Source: JALYNX01 sp035292685 (GTDB taxonomy: Bacteria > Actinomycetota > Acidimicrobiia > Spongiisociales > ZC4RG35). From it: a stretch of 64,000 nt of DNA. This document shows positions 8,476-15,914 of the stretch, in pieces. Position 1 is the first letter of the stretch. Each line of letters begins with the position of its first letter. The notes beneath the pieces are model-generated. The model saw only the letters and a program-made list of their open reading frames with translations, made no database searches and was not told where the DNA came from. Made by a program: the position numbers and the translations under genes. The stretch spans positions 1-64,000 of the forward strand of contig DATDPP010000018.1 of assembly GCA_035292685.1 (NCBI GenBank), given 5' to 3'.

Positions 8476-10845
8476 ATGGCCGCCAAGCCCGATCAGCTAC
8501 GACGTCAGACCCTTCCCATCCCGGATCGGGTGGAACCCCACCTCACCACCTATGACGCCAAGGACCCGGACGGCGCATTCCCCCCGATCGAGCAACTCCG
8601 ACCCCCCACCGGCGCGCCCAATGTGTTGGTGGTGCTGATCGACGATTGCGGGTTCGGTGCCTCCAGCGCGTTCGGTGGTCCGATCGACACCCCGAACTTC
8701 GAACGGCTGGCCGCCGACGGGCTCCGCTACAGCCGATTCCACACCACGGCATTATGCTCACCGACCCGAGCCGCGTTGCTGTCGGGCCGCAACCATCATT
8801 CGGTTGGGATGGGTGGGATCACCGAAATCGCCACCTCCGCGCCCGGGTACACCTCGCTCCGTCCCAACACCTGCGCCCCATTGGCCGAGACCCTGAAGTT
8901 GAATGGGTACTCCACGGCTCAGTTCGGCAAATGCCACGAGGTGCCGGTCTGGCAGACCAGCCCGATGGGACCTTTTGACAACTGGCCGGCAGGTGGCGGT
9001 GGGTTCGAGTATTTCTACGGGTTCCTTGGCGGGGAGACCAACCAGTACGCCCCCGCCATCTACAACGGCACTGTGCCCGTGGAGCAAGACAGGACACCGG
9101 AGGAGGGCTACCACTTCACCGAGGACATGACCGACAAGGCTATCGACTGGGTGCGCCAACAGAAGGCCCTCATGCCCGACAAGCCGTTCTTCGCCTACTA
9201 CGCCCCGGGGGCCACCCACGCCCCGCATCACGTCCCCAAGGAATGGTCCGACAAGTACCAGGGCAAGTTCGACCAGGGATGGGATGCGCTACGCGAAGAG
9301 ACCTTCTCCCGCCAGAAGGAGCTCGGGGTGATCCCACCCGAGGCCGAGCTCACCGCTCGCCCGCCAGAGATCCCGGCCTGGGACGACATGCCGGACGATC
9401 TCAAGCCGGTCCTCGCCCGTCAGATGGAGGTATACGCCGGTTTCTTGGAGCACACCGATCATCACATCGGCCGACTGCTCGACGCCCTGGCCGATCTCCA
9501 GATCCTCGACGACACCCTGGTCTATGCCATCATCGGCGACAACGGCGCCTCGGCCGAGGGGACCCTCAACGGGTCCTTCAACGAGATGATGATGCTGAAC
9601 GGGGCCGCGGCCTTGGAGACGGTGGAGTTCATGGCCTCACGGATCGCCAAGTTCGGCACCCCCGAGGCCTACAACCACTACGCGGTGGGATGGGCCCACG
9701 CCATGGACACCCCCTACCAGTGGACCAAGCAGGTCGCCTCGCACTGGGGCGGGACCCGCAACGGCACCATCGTTCGCTGGGCGAACGGGATCAAGGCAAA
9801 AGGTGAAGTCCGCGATCAGTTCCATCACGTGATCGATGTGGCGCCAACCGTGCTCGAGGCCGCCGGGATCCCGGAACCGACCTTCGTCCACGGTGTCCAA
9901 CAGCGCCCCCTCGAGGGGGTCTCGATGCTGTATTCCTTCGACGACGCCGAAGGAACCGATCGCCACACCACCCAGTATTTCGAGATGTTCGTCAACCGCG
10001 GCATCTACCACCAGGGATGGACTGCGGTCACCCGACACAGCATCCCATGGGCGGTAACCGAGTTGCCGGCGCTCGACGACGATGTCTGGGAGCTCTACGG
10101 GCCCGACGACTGGACCCAGGCCCACGACCTCTCAAAGGAACAGCCCGAGAAGCTGCACCATCTGCAACGAATGTTCCTGATCGAGGCTGCCAAGTACAAC
10201 GTGTTCCCGCTCGATGATCGCCGCCACGAGCGGTTCAATGCCGACATTGCGGGCAGACCTCAACTGATCCACGGCAACTCGCAGCTGCTGTTCGGTGGAA
10301 TGGGACGTCTCACCGAGAACTCCGTGCTGTCGATGAAGAACAAGTCGCATTCGGTGACCGCGGAGATCGTGGTCCCCGAGGGCGGTGCTTCGGGCGTGAT
10401 CATCGCCCAGGGCGGAGCCTTTGGGGGCTTCACTCTGTATGTGCATCAGGGAAAACTCGCCTACTGCTACAACCTGTTCGGGCTGCAACGGTTCAAGGTC
10501 TACGGCGAGCAGCCGATTCCCGCCGGAGAGCATCAGGTGCGGATGGAATTCACCTACGACGGTGGCGGGCTGGCCAAGGGCGGCACGGTCATGCTTTACG
10601 TCGACGGCAACAGGGTCGGAGAGGGGCGGGTGGAGGCCACCCAGCCGATGATCTTCTCGACCGACGAGACCACCGATGTGGGGAGGGACAGCGCCACCCC
10701 GGTCAGCGACGACCACGGTCCGAAGGAGACCGTTTTCACCGGACGGGTCCGCTGGGTCCAGATCGACCTCGATGAGGCAGCCGAAGACCTCGACCACCTG
10801 ATCACCCCCGAGGAGCGACTCCGGATCGCCATGGCCCGGCAGTAG
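8476..10845 (+). CDS. arylsulfatase (sulfatase family, formylglycine type)
   Basis: 789 residues from the ATG at 8476, which has AGGAG eight bases upstream; the frame is open back to 8347 without a ribosome site. The sulfatase signature CSPTRAALLSGR is near residue 94, its Cys being the residue converted to formylglycine. Metal ligands are LIDDCGFG at the start and IGDNGASAEG in the middle. The C-terminal 200 residues form a concanavalin-like beta-rich extension. No signal peptide is visible. It would hydrolyse sulfate esters; the substrate is unknown. Divergent from moaA. Confidence 0.9.
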   Translation: MAAKPDQLRRQTLPIPDRVEPHLTTYDAKDPDGAFPPIEQLRPPTGAPNVLVVLIDDCGFGASSAFGGPIDTPNFERLAADGLRYSRFHTTALCSPTRAALLSGRNHHSVGMGGITEIATSAPGYTSLRPNTCAPLAETLKLNGYSTAQFGKCHEVPVWQTSPMGPFDNWPAGGGGFEYFYGFLGGETNQYAPAIYNGTVPVEQDRTPEEGYHFTEDMTDKAIDWVRQQKALMPDKPFFAYYAPGATHAPHHVPKEWSDKYQGKFDQGWDALREETFSRQKELGVIPPEAELTARPPEIPAWDDMPDDLKPVLARQMEVYAGFLEHTDHHIGRLLDALADLQILDDTLVYAIIGDNGASAEGTLNGSFNEMMMLNGAAALETVEFMASRIAKFGTPEAYNHYAVGWAHAMDTPYQWTKQVASHWGGTRNGTIVRWANGIKAKGEVRDQFHHVIDVAPTVLEAAGIPEPTFVHGVQQRPLEGVSMLYSFDDAEGTDRHTTQYFEMFVNRGIYHQGWTAVTRHSIPWAVTELPALDDDVWELYGPDDWTQAHDLSKEQPEKLHHLQRMFLIEAAKYNVFPLDDRRHERFNADIAGRPQLIHGNSQLLFGGMGRLTENSVLSMKNKSHSVTAEIVVPEGGASGVIIAQGGAFGGFTLYVHQGKLAYCYNLFGLQRFKVYGEQPIPAGEHQVRMEFTYDGGGLAKGGTVMLYVDGNRVGEGRVEATQPMIFSTDETTDVGRDSATPVSDDHGPKETVFTGRVRWVQIDLDEAAEDLDHLITPEERLRIAMARQ

Positions 10846-10866
10846 CCGCAGCATCGCGACCGAGGT

Positions 10867-11319
10867 TCATCCGTTGGCCGCAGCCTGATACAAACTGAGG
10901 ACGGGCAGCCACCCCTGGTCGTAGTCGACCCTGGCCGTCATCGCCACCTCGCCCAGCCGTTCCCAGCCCCGATGCTCCAACTCGACCCTGGTCCCGCCGT
11001 CGATGGCGGAGAACCGGACCTCGACCTCGGTCGACACGGTCGGCTCAGGGGTAGGGTGCCAGGCCAGAACCAGCCGGTGCGGCGGCTCCCATGCCATCAC
11101 CTCGGCCCATTCCCATTCGGTTCCGTCGTCGACCAGCTCGAGCACCTTGCCTCCGTACCACTCCTCGAATCTGACACCGACCGCCCGCTCCTCGGCGATG
11201 GAGTGACTCAGAAACGGCCACCACTCGCCCATCCGGCGGGTGAACATGTCAAACGCCCCCTCCGGTGCAATCGACACCTCGACCGTGCGGAGCACCGCCG
11301 GAATCGTTTCTGTGCTCAT
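10867..11319 (-). CDS. SRPBCC / AHSA1-type ligand-binding protein
   Basis: 150 residues with the pattern of the START-like AHSA1 family: VEVSIAPEGAFDMFT at the start, MGEWWPFLSHSIA, a middle beta strand region (VEVRFSAIDGGTRVELEHRG) and a C-terminal helix with GWLPVLSLYQ. Its ATG overlaps the TGA of the ArsR gene (ATGA), so the two are translated together. Such ArsR-SRPBCC pairs are common in actinobacteria, but the ligand is not known. Confidence 0.83.
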   Translation of the reverse strand: MSTETIPAVLRTVEVSIAPEGAFDMFTRRMGEWWPFLSHSIAEERAVGVRFEEWYGGKVLELVDDGTEWEWAEVMAWEPPHRLVLAWHPTPEPTVSTEVEVRFSAIDGGTRVELEHRGWERLGEVAMTARVDYDQGWLPVLSLYQAAANG

Positions 11320-11621
11320 GGTTTCTCCTCTTCTGCGGCCGCAGCGAACCGCGCCAGCGTGTCGTCCCACATTTGTTCGATGGCCCGCCTCAGCTCGTCC
11401 AGACCTGAGGGGGCGGTCGAGTAGATGCGACGGGTGCCTTCGGCCCGGTGAGTGACCAGACCCGATCTCTCGAGCACCTTGAGATGTTGGGAGACGGCCG
11501 GTCGGCTCACCGGGAGCCGCGCCGCGATCTCGCCGACCGACCGCGGTCGATCGAGGAGGATCCCCATGACCTCACGTCTCGTGGGATCCCCTAATGCATC
11601 GAACTGGTCGGTGGCAAGCAC
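11316..11621 (-). CDS. ArsR-family transcriptional repressor
   Basis: 101 residues from a GTG. The winged helix is plain: FDALGDPTRREVMGILLD, SVGEIAARLPVSRPAVSQHL (recognition helix) and VLERSGLVTHRAEGTRRIY (wing). No Cys or His metal site is present, which suggests it is not a metal sensor but belongs to the metal-free branch usually paired with SRPBCC proteins. Two tandem palindromes directly upstream are the probable self-regulating operators. Confidence 0.9.
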   Translation of the reverse strand: MLATDQFDALGDPTRREVMGILLDRPRSVGEIAARLPVSRPAVSQHLKVLERSGLVTHRAEGTRRIYSTAPSGLDELRRAIEQMWDDTLARFAAAAEEEKP

Positions 11622-11631
11622 GAGACCTATT

Positions 11632-11664
11632 GTAAGCCTCTACTTACGGTAAGTCAAGACTTAC
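11632..11664. promoter_or_regulatory. two tandem ArsR operators
   Basis: GTAAGCCTCTACTTAC (11632-11647) and GTAAGTCAAGACTTAC (11649-11664) are two 16-base inverted repeats with the common form GTAAG-N6-CTTAC, spaced 17 bases centre to centre. The second is a perfect palindrome. They lie 10 to 43 bases before the GTG of the ArsR gene and overlap the 3' end of the upstream gene. Direct autoregulation is inferred. Confidence 0.7.
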
Positions 11665-12831
11665 TGTCTCAACCCCTTCCGGCTCAATCTCAGCCGCGAA
11701 AGAGAGAATCCAGGCGCCAAGCCCCCACGGAAGAACGACCAGCGGGACCACCCAGCCGACGATAGGGATCATCCAGACCAACCCGACCAGCAACGAGCCC
11801 AGGGCGATGGCGCCGAACATGCCTCGCTCGCCGGGAAGGAGCCGACCGACGACCAGGACCGTTGGAATGCCTGCCACCAGCGAGAGGACGAGAATGATCC
11901 CGGCGGTGATCACCACCAACGGCACGAAGATGGCCAGCAAGGGGAGACTGGCGGACGCTGGAGCCAAGGTCGCCACCAGCGCGGCTATCCCGGCGAGGAG
12001 TAACGGGGTGATCGTGACCAGCGCACCACGCCCATAAGCCTTCCAGGGGCTGGCCGATCCCCGACTTCCGGCGCGGGCGGTTCGATGGGGCCATCCCCAG
12101 GCCACCAGAAGGGCAGCCGCCGTCAAGCCCAGGACCACCAGGAGCCGGGTGAGAAGACTCAGGGCCCGGATCCTGATGTTGGGAGGCAGTGGCGTCTTGT
12201 GAACCACTGCGCCACCGACCGTGGCCTGGTCCAAGCCCGATGCCTCCACCGGTGATCGGTAGTCGAGGTCGCCGACAACGACGAGCGGGCCGGTGATGGT
12301 GAGCTTTCCGACGGTCACGTTGACATCGCCATCGACCTCGCCCTCGAGGGAAAGCCGGCGCTGCGTCCCTTCCAGATCACCACCGATCGTTCCGGCTCCT
12401 GTCATGCTCAGCGCCCAAACGACAACATCACCGATCACCTCCGAATCCGGCTCGAGCTCGGCACTGACCACGGCCGCCACCAGATCCTTGCCGATGTGCC
12501 CGGGCACCACCAGCTCCCGGCCGCTCACCCGCACCGACCCACCAACTGTCCCTTCAACCGTGACCTTGGGCGCGATCGCGATCACACTCCCCGTCACCTC
12601 ACCTGTGATCACCACCTCCTCCGCGGCGAAAGCGACGAGGTCGCCGTCGACCACTCCTTCGATCAGGACCCGCAGTCCGGCGGCGTAGAGGTCGTCGTCG
12701 ATGGTGTCGCCCTCGCGAATGATGACGATGTCGGAAGCAGAGTTCTCGGCGGCGAGCGCGGTTGCACCCAACCCGAGCACGAATAGTGCCGTGAGAGCCG
12801 CCAGAACCAGGGGCCTAGAGCGGTAAGGCAT
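11644..12831 (-). CDS. bactofilin-like polymer-forming protein with signal peptide and membrane domain
   Basis: About 395 residues. A signal peptide (LVLAALTALFVLGLGATALA) is followed by about 190 residues of short beta repeats of the form GxVxGDVxVxG (IEGVVDGDLVAFAAEEVVI, LSLEGEVDGDVNVTVGKLTI), as in bactofilins and the 'polymer-forming cytoskeletal' family. The C-terminal half has about four to five membrane segments. The ATG at 12831 overlaps the nuoN stop by 17 bases, placing it last in the nuo transcript. The fold is inferred from the repeats; its cellular role is not known. Confidence 0.75.
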   Translation of the reverse strand: MPYRSRPLVLAALTALFVLGLGATALAAENSASDIVIIREGDTIDDDLYAAGLRVLIEGVVDGDLVAFAAEEVVITGEVTGSVIAIAPKVTVEGTVGGSVRVSGRELVVPGHIGKDLVAAVVSAELEPDSEVIGDVVVWALSMTGAGTIGGDLEGTQRRLSLEGEVDGDVNVTVGKLTITGPLVVVGDLDYRSPVEASGLDQATVGGAVVHKTPLPPNIRIRALSLLTRLLVVLGLTAAALLVAWGWPHRTARAGSRGSASPWKAYGRGALVTITPLLLAGIAALVATLAPASASLPLLAIFVPLVVITAGIILVLSLVAGIPTVLVVGRLLPGERGMFGAIALGSLLVGLVWMIPIVGWVVPLVVLPWGLGAWILSFAAEIEPEGVETVSLDLP

Positions 12832-14275
12832 CCGCGGCCAGGTCGAGGAGGGAGGCGGGGAAGATCCCCCAGACAACGGTGGCCAGCACGGCAAGCCCGA
12901 GCACCCATCGCACCGGGCCCCGAACCGCGAGTTGCTCCCCCTCGCCGGCTTCCATGTACATCACGACGATGAGACGCACGTAGAAGGCAAAGGCGATCAC
13001 CGACGCCAGCACAGCCACCACCACCAGCCATTGGTACTCGTTGGCCCAGGCGTCCGAAAACACGCCGAATTTGGCGACAAAGCCCGAGGTCAGAGGCAGA
13101 CCGGCCATCCCGAGCAGGAGGACCGTGAAACAGGCAGCCAACCCGGGGCTGCGCCGCGCCAGCCCCCGGTAGTCGTCGATCGACGATCGGGCACCGCCGA
13201 ATCCGCTGACTACCGCGACCACCGCGAAGGCTCCCACCAGTTGAATCGAGTAGATCGCCAAGTAGAACAACACCCCATCCGTGGCCCCGCCGACCACCCC
13301 GGTCATGATGAACCCGGCGTGGGCGACACCGGAATAGGCCAGCATCCGGCGCACGTCCCCCTGAACCAGGGCCAGGATCGCGCCGACCAGCATCGAGAGC
13401 GCCGCAACCCCGGCCACCACCGGAAGCCAGGTCGCGTCGAGATCACCCAGGGCCACCAGTAGGACCCGGGAGATGGCGACGAACCCGGCGATCTTGGCCA
13501 CCGCCGCCATGTAGCCCACGATGCCGGCCGGAGCGCCCTGATAGACGTCAGGGGCCCAACTATGGAAGGGGGCAGCCGAGATCTTGAATCCGAGCCCGGC
13601 AATGACCAAGCCGGTGCCGATGTAGATCACTGCTGGGCTGGTCACCAAGAAGGCGGAGAAGAACCGACGGATGTCGAGGATGCCGAAAAGCCCGGTCCCG
13701 GCGTAGATCAGGGCCACTCCGTAGATGAAGAGAGCAGAGGCGAACGAGCCGAGCAGAAAATACTTGATCGCAGCTTCGTCGGACTCAGCCCGCTCCTTGG
13801 TCATCCCCGCCAGCACATACAGGGCTATGGAGCCGACTTCGAGACCGAGGAACATCATCACCAGGTTGTTGGAGGCGACCATTATCGAGAACCCGGTCGT
13901 CGCCAGCAGCACCAGCGCCAGGCACTCCGCTCCCCGACGACCGAGTCCTTCCACGAACCGCCACCCGGCCAACAGACCGAGCCCGGTTGCCACCAGGAGG
14001 GCAAACCGGGCGAATATGGCAAGACCGTCCATGGTGATCATGTTCGAGAATGCAAGAAGGGTGCCCTGGTTTCCGGTGGCGACGGCGTCCCCAGCCAGAG
14101 CCCACTGCAGCCCCGAGAGCACGATCGCCATGACCAGGGTGGCAGCCGTGACGTATCCAAGGATTCGGGCCGGCGGCTTCCATTGCACCTCGACCAGGAG
14201 CACGGCGGCGGCACCGATGGCGAGCACCAGGTCGGGAGCGATCGCGATCCATGAGACTTCAGGGGTGGGGATCAT
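12815..14275 (-). CDS. nuoN: NADH-quinone oxidoreductase subunit N
   Basis: 486 residues with about 14 membrane helices, one of the three antiporter-like proton-pumping subunits of complex I. Seen motifs include MTKERAESDEAAIKYFLLGS (Glu/Lys of the broken helix region), FHSWAPDVYQGAP and the DVRRMLAYSGVAHAGF segment typical of NuoN. Its ATG overlaps the nuoM stop (ATGA), and the gene overlaps the next one downstream. It acts in the membrane arm, coupling quinone reduction to proton transfer. Confidence 0.95.
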   Translation of the reverse strand: MIPTPEVSWIAIAPDLVLAIGAAAVLLVEVQWKPPARILGYVTAATLVMAIVLSGLQWALAGDAVATGNQGTLLAFSNMITMDGLAIFARFALLVATGLGLLAGWRFVEGLGRRGAECLALVLLATTGFSIMVASNNLVMMFLGLEVGSIALYVLAGMTKERAESDEAAIKYFLLGSFASALFIYGVALIYAGTGLFGILDIRRFFSAFLVTSPAVIYIGTGLVIAGLGFKISAAPFHSWAPDVYQGAPAGIVGYMAAVAKIAGFVAISRVLLVALGDLDATWLPVVAGVAALSMLVGAILALVQGDVRRMLAYSGVAHAGFIMTGVVGGATDGVLFYLAIYSIQLVGAFAVVAVVSGFGGARSSIDDYRGLARRSPGLAACFTVLLLGMAGLPLTSGFVAKFGVFSDAWANEYQWLVVVAVLASVIAFAFYVRLIVVMYMEAGEGEQLAVRGPVRWVLGLAVLATVVWGIFPASLLDLAADALPL

Positions 14276-15801
14276 TCAGTGGGCCCCGCCATCAACACGT
14301 CGCTGATTCGCCCCGGTGCCGGGACGACATAGCTGGTCGTGGCCTCGATGCGATCGAGCACCGCCTCGGTCGAAGGGGTGATCTTGTCCAGCAACACCGC
14401 CGGGTAGAGCCCGAGGATCACGACCAATACCGCCAGCGGGGACAGCAATGCGATCTCTCTCACCGAGAGGTCTTTCAAACCCAGATTGTCTTCTTTGTCC
14501 GGTACCCCGGTGAACACCCGCTCGTATGCCCAGAGGAGGTAGATCGCAGCCAGCACCACCCCAACGGCGGCGAAGACAGTAAGAGCCGGGAGCGTCGCAT
14601 AGCTGCCGATCAACACCAGGAACTCGCCGACGAATCCATTGAGCCCGGGAAGCCCGATCGAGGCGAAGGCCATGAACAGAAAGAACCCGGCGAAGAGAGG
14701 CATCACCTTCTGCAACCCGCCGAAATCGGAGATCTGCTTGGTGTGACGACGTTCATAGATCATCCCGACCAACAGGAACAGGGCTCCTGTGGTCAGACCG
14801 TGATTCACGTTCTGGATCATGGCGCCTTGGAGGCTGCCCGAGGTCAGGGCGAAGGTGCCGAGCACGATGAAGCCGAGATGGCTCACCGACGAATAGGCCA
14901 CGAGTCTCTTGAGATCCGGCTGGACGATCGCCACCACGGCTCCGTAAATGATCCCGATCACCGCCACGATCCCCATGATCTGGACGGCATCGACCGAGGT
15001 CTCAGGGAACAAGCCCAGATTGAATCGGAGCAGGCCGTAGGTCCCCAGTTTCAGGAGCACCCCCGCCAGAAGCACCGACCCCGCGGTCGGAGCTTCGACA
15101 TGGGCATCGGGCAGCCAGGTATGGAGCGGAAACAGTGGGACCTTGATCGCAAAGGCGAGGGCGAAGGCCACAAACAGCCAGAGCTCGACCCCGGCACTCA
15201 AGTCGAGATTCATCAAATCGTCGAGGGCAAAGGACGGCGCACCGAACTGGGAGGCATAGTTGAAGGCGAGGGCGATGATCGCGGCCAGCAGCAGCGCCGA
15301 CCCGAAAGCGGTGTAGATGAAGAACTTGACCGCGGCGTAGATGCGCCGCTCCCCGCCCCAAATCCCGATGATGAAGTACATCGGGACCAGGATCACCTCG
15401 AAGAACACGAAGAAGAGGAACAGGTCGAGAGCCAGGAACGAGCCGATCAACCCCGCCTCGAGCAACAACGTGTAGACCACGAACTCCTTGGTGCGCACGG
15501 TGATGGCGCTGGATGCCCCCAGGGCGATGGGCACCAGCAAGGCGGTGAGCAGGATCATCGGCAGCGAGATCCCGTCCACCCCCAGATACCAGCTGATCCC
15601 CCACGGCTGGTACCAGACCGCGCGCTCCACGAACTGGTACCCGGCCGCGGGCTCGAATGCCGAAAACAGGTATCCGGCCAGGGCCAGCGGCGCCACGGAG
15701 AGGGCGACGCCGAGGGAAAGATGCATCTCCCGGCGCCGGGACGGGACCAGGGCAACGATCACCGCGGCGACCACCGGGAGCAGGATGAGTGCGGTCAGCA
15801 T
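14272..15801 (-). CDS. nuoM: NADH-quinone oxidoreductase subunit M
   Basis: 509 residues, about 14 membrane helices. The antiporter-family signatures are FFVFFEVILVPMYFIIGIWG, FPLHTWLPDAHVEAPTAGSV and DLKRLVAYSSVSHLGF. It forms the proton-pumping part of the complex I membrane arm between NuoL and NuoN. The Shine-Dalgarno GGAGGTG lies inside a small hairpin (15803-15821) and a heptamer repeat array separates it from nuoL, so its expression may be set separately at the translation level. Confidence 0.95.
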   Translation of the reverse strand: MLTALILLPVVAAVIVALVPSRRREMHLSLGVALSVAPLALAGYLFSAFEPAAGYQFVERAVWYQPWGISWYLGVDGISLPMILLTALLVPIALGASSAITVRTKEFVVYTLLLEAGLIGSFLALDLFLFFVFFEVILVPMYFIIGIWGGERRIYAAVKFFIYTAFGSALLLAAIIALAFNYASQFGAPSFALDDLMNLDLSAGVELWLFVAFALAFAIKVPLFPLHTWLPDAHVEAPTAGSVLLAGVLLKLGTYGLLRFNLGLFPETSVDAVQIMGIVAVIGIIYGAVVAIVQPDLKRLVAYSSVSHLGFIVLGTFALTSGSLQGAMIQNVNHGLTTGALFLLVGMIYERRHTKQISDFGGLQKVMPLFAGFFLFMAFASIGLPGLNGFVGEFLVLIGSYATLPALTVFAAVGVVLAAIYLLWAYERVFTGVPDKEDNLGLKDLSVREIALLSPLAVLVVILGLYPAVLLDKITPSTEAVLDRIEATTSYVVPAPGRISDVLMAGPTE

Positions 15802-15802
15802 G

Positions 15803-15821
15803 GGGGCACCTCCGGTGCCCC
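15803..15821 (-). promoter_or_regulatory. hairpin covering the nuoM ribosome-binding site
   Basis: GGGGCACC (15803-15810) and GGTGCCCC (15814-15821) are perfect inverse complements with a three-base loop. On the transcribed minus strand the loop and right arm contain GGAGGTG, the nuoM Shine-Dalgarno, immediately before the ATG at 15801. The RNA can therefore hide its own ribosome site. Confidence 0.45.
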
Positions 15822-15914
15822 GTAATCCGTAGTCCGTAATCCGTGATCCGTGACCCGTAGTCCGTGATCCGTATCAGAGAACGGAAAACGGAGAACGGAA
15901 AACGGAAAACGGAT
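15822..15914. repeat. snap-back heptamer array 1 (nuoL-nuoM gap)
   Basis: Eight head-to-tail 7-base units of the form CCGTAAT / CCGTGAT / CCGTAGT (15822-15877) are followed by the spacer TCAGAGA and then by units of the form ACGGAAA / ACGGAGA (about 15881-15914). The right half is the inverse complement of the left in its TCCGT/ACGGA core, so the RNA or DNA can fold in several registers. It fills the whole nuoL-nuoM gap. Confidence 0.8.

Noticed and set aside
13562..15825. Long open frames of 230 and 524 codons on the plus strand opposite nuoN and nuoM
   Set aside because: They are antisense to strongly conserved complex I genes and their translations are low-complexity, rich in Gln, His, Glu and Arg, as expected of antisense frames in GC-rich DNA.
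15822..15914. CRISPR array
   Set aside because: The units are 7 bases, without unique spacers, and turn into their inverse complement half way; no cas genes are present.
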